In this document: positions 7,300 to 9,345 of the stretch, piece after piece
Layout: every line of letters begins with the position of its first letter
How positions within the stretch are numbered: the first letter of the stretch is position 1
Assembly (NCBI GenBank): GCA_016218905.1
Contig: JACRCS010000286.1
Coordinates: 1-9,345 of the forward strand
Direction of reading: 5' to 3'
DNA from: Deltaproteobacteria bacterium
GTDB lineage: Bacteria > Desulfobacterota_C > Deferrisomatia > Deferrisomatales > JACRMM01
Length of the DNA: 9,345 nt
The notes under the pieces: model-generated
What the model saw: only the letters and a program-made list of their open reading frames with translations
Told to the model about the DNA's origin: nothing
Databases searched by the model: none
Program-made: the position numbers and the translations under genes

Positions 7300-8082
7300 A
7301 TGCCTGAACCGACGATCCTGACAGCGAAAGAGGCCGGTGTCTGGACGATCACCCTGAACCGGCCGGACTCCATGAACTCCATCTCCTTCGCCATGCTCCG
7401 GGAGCTCCGGGCGGCAGTGGAGGAGATCCAGTTCGACCCGGAGGCCCGCTGCGTGATCGTGACTGGCGCCGGGGAGAAGGCGTTCTGCTCGGGCGCCGAC
7501 CTGAAGGAGCGCGCCGGCATGGTGGAGAACGAGGTCCGGCGCTACATCGCGACCATCCGGAGCACCTTCACGCTGTTGGAGAACCTCCCGGTCCCGGTGA
7601 TCGCGGCGGTGAACGGGGTCGCCTTCGGGGGCGGCACCGAGCTCGCGCTCGCATGCGACCTCCGGGTCCTCTCCGAGACGGCGACCATGGGCCTCACCGA
7701 GACGAGCCTCGCCATCATCCCGGGCGCCGGAGGCACCCAGCGCCTGCCCCGGCTCGTCGGCCGGGCCAAGGCCAAGGAGCTCATCTTCACCGCCCGCCGC
7801 ATCGACGCCGCGACGGCCCTGGAGATCGGGCTCACGAACAAAGTGACCCCGCCCGAGTCGCTTCTCTCGGATGCGCGCGCCTACGCCGCGGCCATCGCGG
7901 CCAACGGCCCGGTGGCGGTCCGGGCCGCCAAGACCGCCATCAACCGCGGGATGGAGATGGACCTCGCGAGCGCGCTCGTCTTCGAGAGCACGTGCTACGA
8001 GACTCTCATCCCCACCGAGGATCGCCTGGAGGGGCTGGCTGCCTTCCGCGAGAAGCGTAAGCCCGCCTACCGGGGCAGATGA
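7300..8082 (+). CDS. liuC: Enoyl-CoA hydratase, probable methylglutaconyl-CoA hydratase (AUH/LiuC-like)
   Basis: This 260-residue crotonase-family enzyme probably hydrates 3-methylglutaconyl-CoA to HMG-CoA. The oxyanion-hole segments are CSGADLKERA (63-72) and NGVAFGGGTELALACD (105-120). The two hydratase glutamates are present: E134 in GLTETSLAIIPGAGGTQRLPR and E160 in AKELIFTARRI. Several stretches look closer to AUH-type methylglutaconyl-CoA hydratase than to short-chain FadB-like hydratases: GADLKERAGM, LAIIPGAGGTQRLPR, the AINRGMEMDL helix, and the ending IPTEDRLEGLAAFREKRKP. The ATG at 7300 follows a GA-rich weak ribosome binding site, 35 bases after the carboxyltransferase. It sits between carboxyltransferase and lyase, which is its place in the pathway. 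A generic enoyl-CoA hydratase is the alternative. Confidence 0.85.
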   Translation: MPEPTILTAKEAGVWTITLNRPDSMNSISFAMLRELRAAVEEIQFDPEARCVIVTGAGEKAFCSGADLKERAGMVENEVRRYIATIRSTFTLLENLPVPVIAAVNGVAFGGGTELALACDLRVLSETATMGLTETSLAIIPGAGGTQRLPRLVGRAKAKELIFTARRIDAATALEIGLTNKVTPPESLLSDARAYAAAIAANGPVAVRAAKTAINRGMEMDLASALVFESTCYETLIPTEDRLEGLAAFREKRKPAYRGR

Positions 8083-8143
8083 GGGCGTTGGATATCGGGT
8101 AGAGGATGATGAGACGTTCTGATCGAGGCAGGAGAAGAGACAC

Positions 8144-9151
8144 ATGTGCCAGAACCTGAAGCTCCACCGGATGGACCTCCCGAAGAAGGTCGTAATCGGC
8201 GAGTGCTGGGCTCGTGACGGTCTCCAGAACGAGGAGAAGGTCGTCTCTACCGACGAGAAGGTGGAGATCCTTACGCGGATGGTGGACGCGGGGGTGACGA
8301 GGCTCGAGGCGACGAGCTTCGCGCCGGCCAAGTACCTGCCGCAGTTCGGGGACGCCGAGGAGGTGCTGCGGCGCATCCCCCGCAAGCCCGGCGTCGACTA
8401 CCGGGCGATCTGCACGACGCTGAAGGCGGTGGAGCGCGCGATCCGGAGCAAGGACGAGGGCTTCGGGGTCCAGGAGATCGCCATGGTGATCTCCACGAGC
8501 GAGCCGCACAACCAGGCGAACGTCGGCATGACCCACGACGAGAACAAGCGGGCCCTGGAGCAGATGGTGCGGGCCGCCGTGGACTCCGGGCACGCCGTCT
8601 TCGGCTGGGCCCTGACGAGCTTCGGCTGCCCGATCAAGGGGGACGTCGCGCCCCAGGACGCCATCGCCATGGGCAAGTGGTGGAAGGACATCGGCGCCAC
8701 GATCATCGGCTTCGGCGACACTACCGGCTCTTCCAACCCCCGGCAGGTGAGCGCCTTCTACGAATACGCCCTCTCCGAGGGGTTCACCACCGACGAGGTG
8801 GTGGTGCACTTCCACGATACCCGGGGCTGGGGCGTCGCCAACTCTCTGGTGGCCCTGACGTACGGCTTCCGCTACTTCGACACCTCGCTCGGCGCGATCG
8901 GCGGGCAGCCGAAGACCGGCGCGGCGACCTACCACACCGGGTACGCCGGCAACACCTGCACCGAGGACCTCGTTGGCCTCTTCGAGGAGATGGGCGTCTC
9001 CACGGGGATCGACGTTCCGCAGATGCTCGCCGCCGGGCGGCGGGCGGAGGAGATCCTGGGGCGCAAGCTCCGCTCCAACTTCCTCGACGCCGGCCCGGTC
9101 CCCCACCAGGGGGTCGTCTGGGACAAGGTCAAGGGGATCCAAACCAAGTAG
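8144..9151 (+). CDS. HMG-CoA-lyase-like DRE-TIM metallolyase, catalytic Cys absent
   Basis: This 335-residue protein of the HMG-CoA lyase family would cleave HMG-CoA to acetyl-CoA and acetoacetate. Family hallmarks are RDGLQNE (R24, D25), ATSFAPAKYLPQFGDAEEVL, a GCPIKG stretch, GDTTGSSNP and VHFHDTRG (H222, H224). N270 in GYAGN completes the metal ligand set expected from D42, H233, H235 and N275 of human HMGCL. The usual GGCP active-site loop reads GGQP (Q255), so the catalytic cysteine (human C266) is missing, and the loop is about six residues longer before N270. A cysteine lies nearby at C272. The ATG at 8144 has AGGAG nine bases upstream; the next ATG (8171) has none. It is last in the operon. 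Activity on HMG-CoA or on a related 3-hydroxyacyl-CoA is open. Confidence 0.78.
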   Translation: MCQNLKLHRMDLPKKVVIGECWARDGLQNEEKVVSTDEKVEILTRMVDAGVTRLEATSFAPAKYLPQFGDAEEVLRRIPRKPGVDYRAICTTLKAVERAIRSKDEGFGVQEIAMVISTSEPHNQANVGMTHDENKRALEQMVRAAVDSGHAVFGWALTSFGCPIKGDVAPQDAIAMGKWWKDIGATIIGFGDTTGSSNPRQVSAFYEYALSEGFTTDEVVVHFHDTRGWGVANSLVALTYGFRYFDTSLGAIGGQPKTGAATYHTGYAGNTCTEDLVGLFEEMGVSTGIDVPQMLAAGRRAEEILGRKLRSNFLDAGPVPHQGVVWDKVKGIQTK

Positions 9152-9174
9152 CGTGGGCCTGGACTGGTGTCCCG

Positions 9175-9203
9175 TCCATCCGGAAAGTGCCTTTCCGGAT
9201 GGA
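9175..9203 (+). terminator. Strong hairpin after the operon, possible terminator
   Basis: A perfect inverted repeat has 13-base arms, TCCATCCGGAAAG at 9175-9187 and CTTTCCGGATGGA at 9191-9203, with a three-base loop TGC. It begins 24 bases after the last stop codon. There is no run of T after it, so it is not a classical intrinsic terminator. It may stop transcription less efficiently or protect the mRNA 3' end. Confidence 0.45.
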
Positions 9204-9240
9204 GTGGCTATACACGACGTCGTAAATAGTTGCGCGTACC

Positions 9241-9327
9241 GGGTTGCCGTAGGGTGGGCGGTTCTCGCGCAGCGAGGTTCGCCCACGCGTGGGGCAACCC
9301 GCCTGCGGCGGAACGCCCCACCCTACG
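9241..9327. repeat. Dispersed palindromic repeat of the GTAGGGTGGGC type
   Basis: The outer arms are CGTAGGGTGGGCG at 9248-9260 and CGCCCCACCCTACG at 9314-9327, inverted with one extra base. Nested pairs exist: GGGTTGCC (9241-9248) with GGCAACCC (9293-9300), and GTGGGCG (9254-9260) with CGCCCAC (9280-9286). The wording resembles a small non-coding repeat found between genes in many bacteria. Only about 18 bases follow it in the window, so its full extent is uncertain. Confidence 0.6.
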
Positions 9328-9345
9328 CTCAGGGGCAGATGCGCA

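Noticed and set aside
8006..9286. Long minus-strand open frame opposite the lyase gene
   Set aside because: Same antisense artefact; the plus-strand protein carries conserved catalytic motifs.

Overview
The window is GC-rich bacterial chromosome. Its right two thirds is a catabolic operon and its left third is an accessory region of gene fragments, repeats and toxin-antitoxin modules. A LiuR-type MerR regulator together with branched-chain acyl-CoA genes suggests a proteobacterium or a related high-GC soil or sediment lineage. The sequence alone does not fix the taxon.

Left part (1-2460). A dispersed palindromic repeat (22-107) is followed by about 600 bases holding remnants of at least three unrelated genes. 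These are a URO-D-superfamily protein with its centre deleted, a short piece of a fumarate-reductase-type flavoprotein, and a minus-strand VapC fragment whose core is almost identical to part of the intact vapC further right. Two type II toxin-antitoxin operons then follow, both on the minus strand: Phd/YefM with ParE/RelE (1286-708), and ribbon-helix-helix VapB with PIN-domain VapC (2305-1645). Each has a palindrome over its putative promoter. The 330 bases between them hold nothing I recognise.

Right part (2460-9345). A minus-strand MerR regulator of LiuR type is divergent from a four-gene plus-strand operon: acetoacetyl-CoA synthetase, a biotin-dependent carboxyltransferase, an AUH-like methylglutaconyl-CoA hydratase and an HMG-CoA-lyase-like enzyme. 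Read as a pathway, 3-methylcrotonyl-CoA is carboxylated to 3-methylglutaconyl-CoA, hydrated to HMG-CoA, cleaved to acetyl-CoA and acetoacetate, and the acetoacetate is reactivated to acetoacetyl-CoA. This is the lower leucine/isovalerate pathway. Isovaleryl-CoA dehydrogenase and the biotin carboxylase/carrier subunit are not in the window. Two sites sharing the core ACGTNAACGT lie between regulator and operon and are candidate LiuR operators.

Two things make the operon unusual. The carboxyltransferase resembles the alpha subunit of glutaconyl-CoA decarboxylase (GcdA) rather than the usual LiuB/MccB. The lyase keeps the metal ligands and the arginine of HMG-CoA lyase but lacks the catalytic cysteine and has a longer active-site loop. 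After the operon come a strong hairpin and another dispersed palindromic repeat that runs close to the window end.
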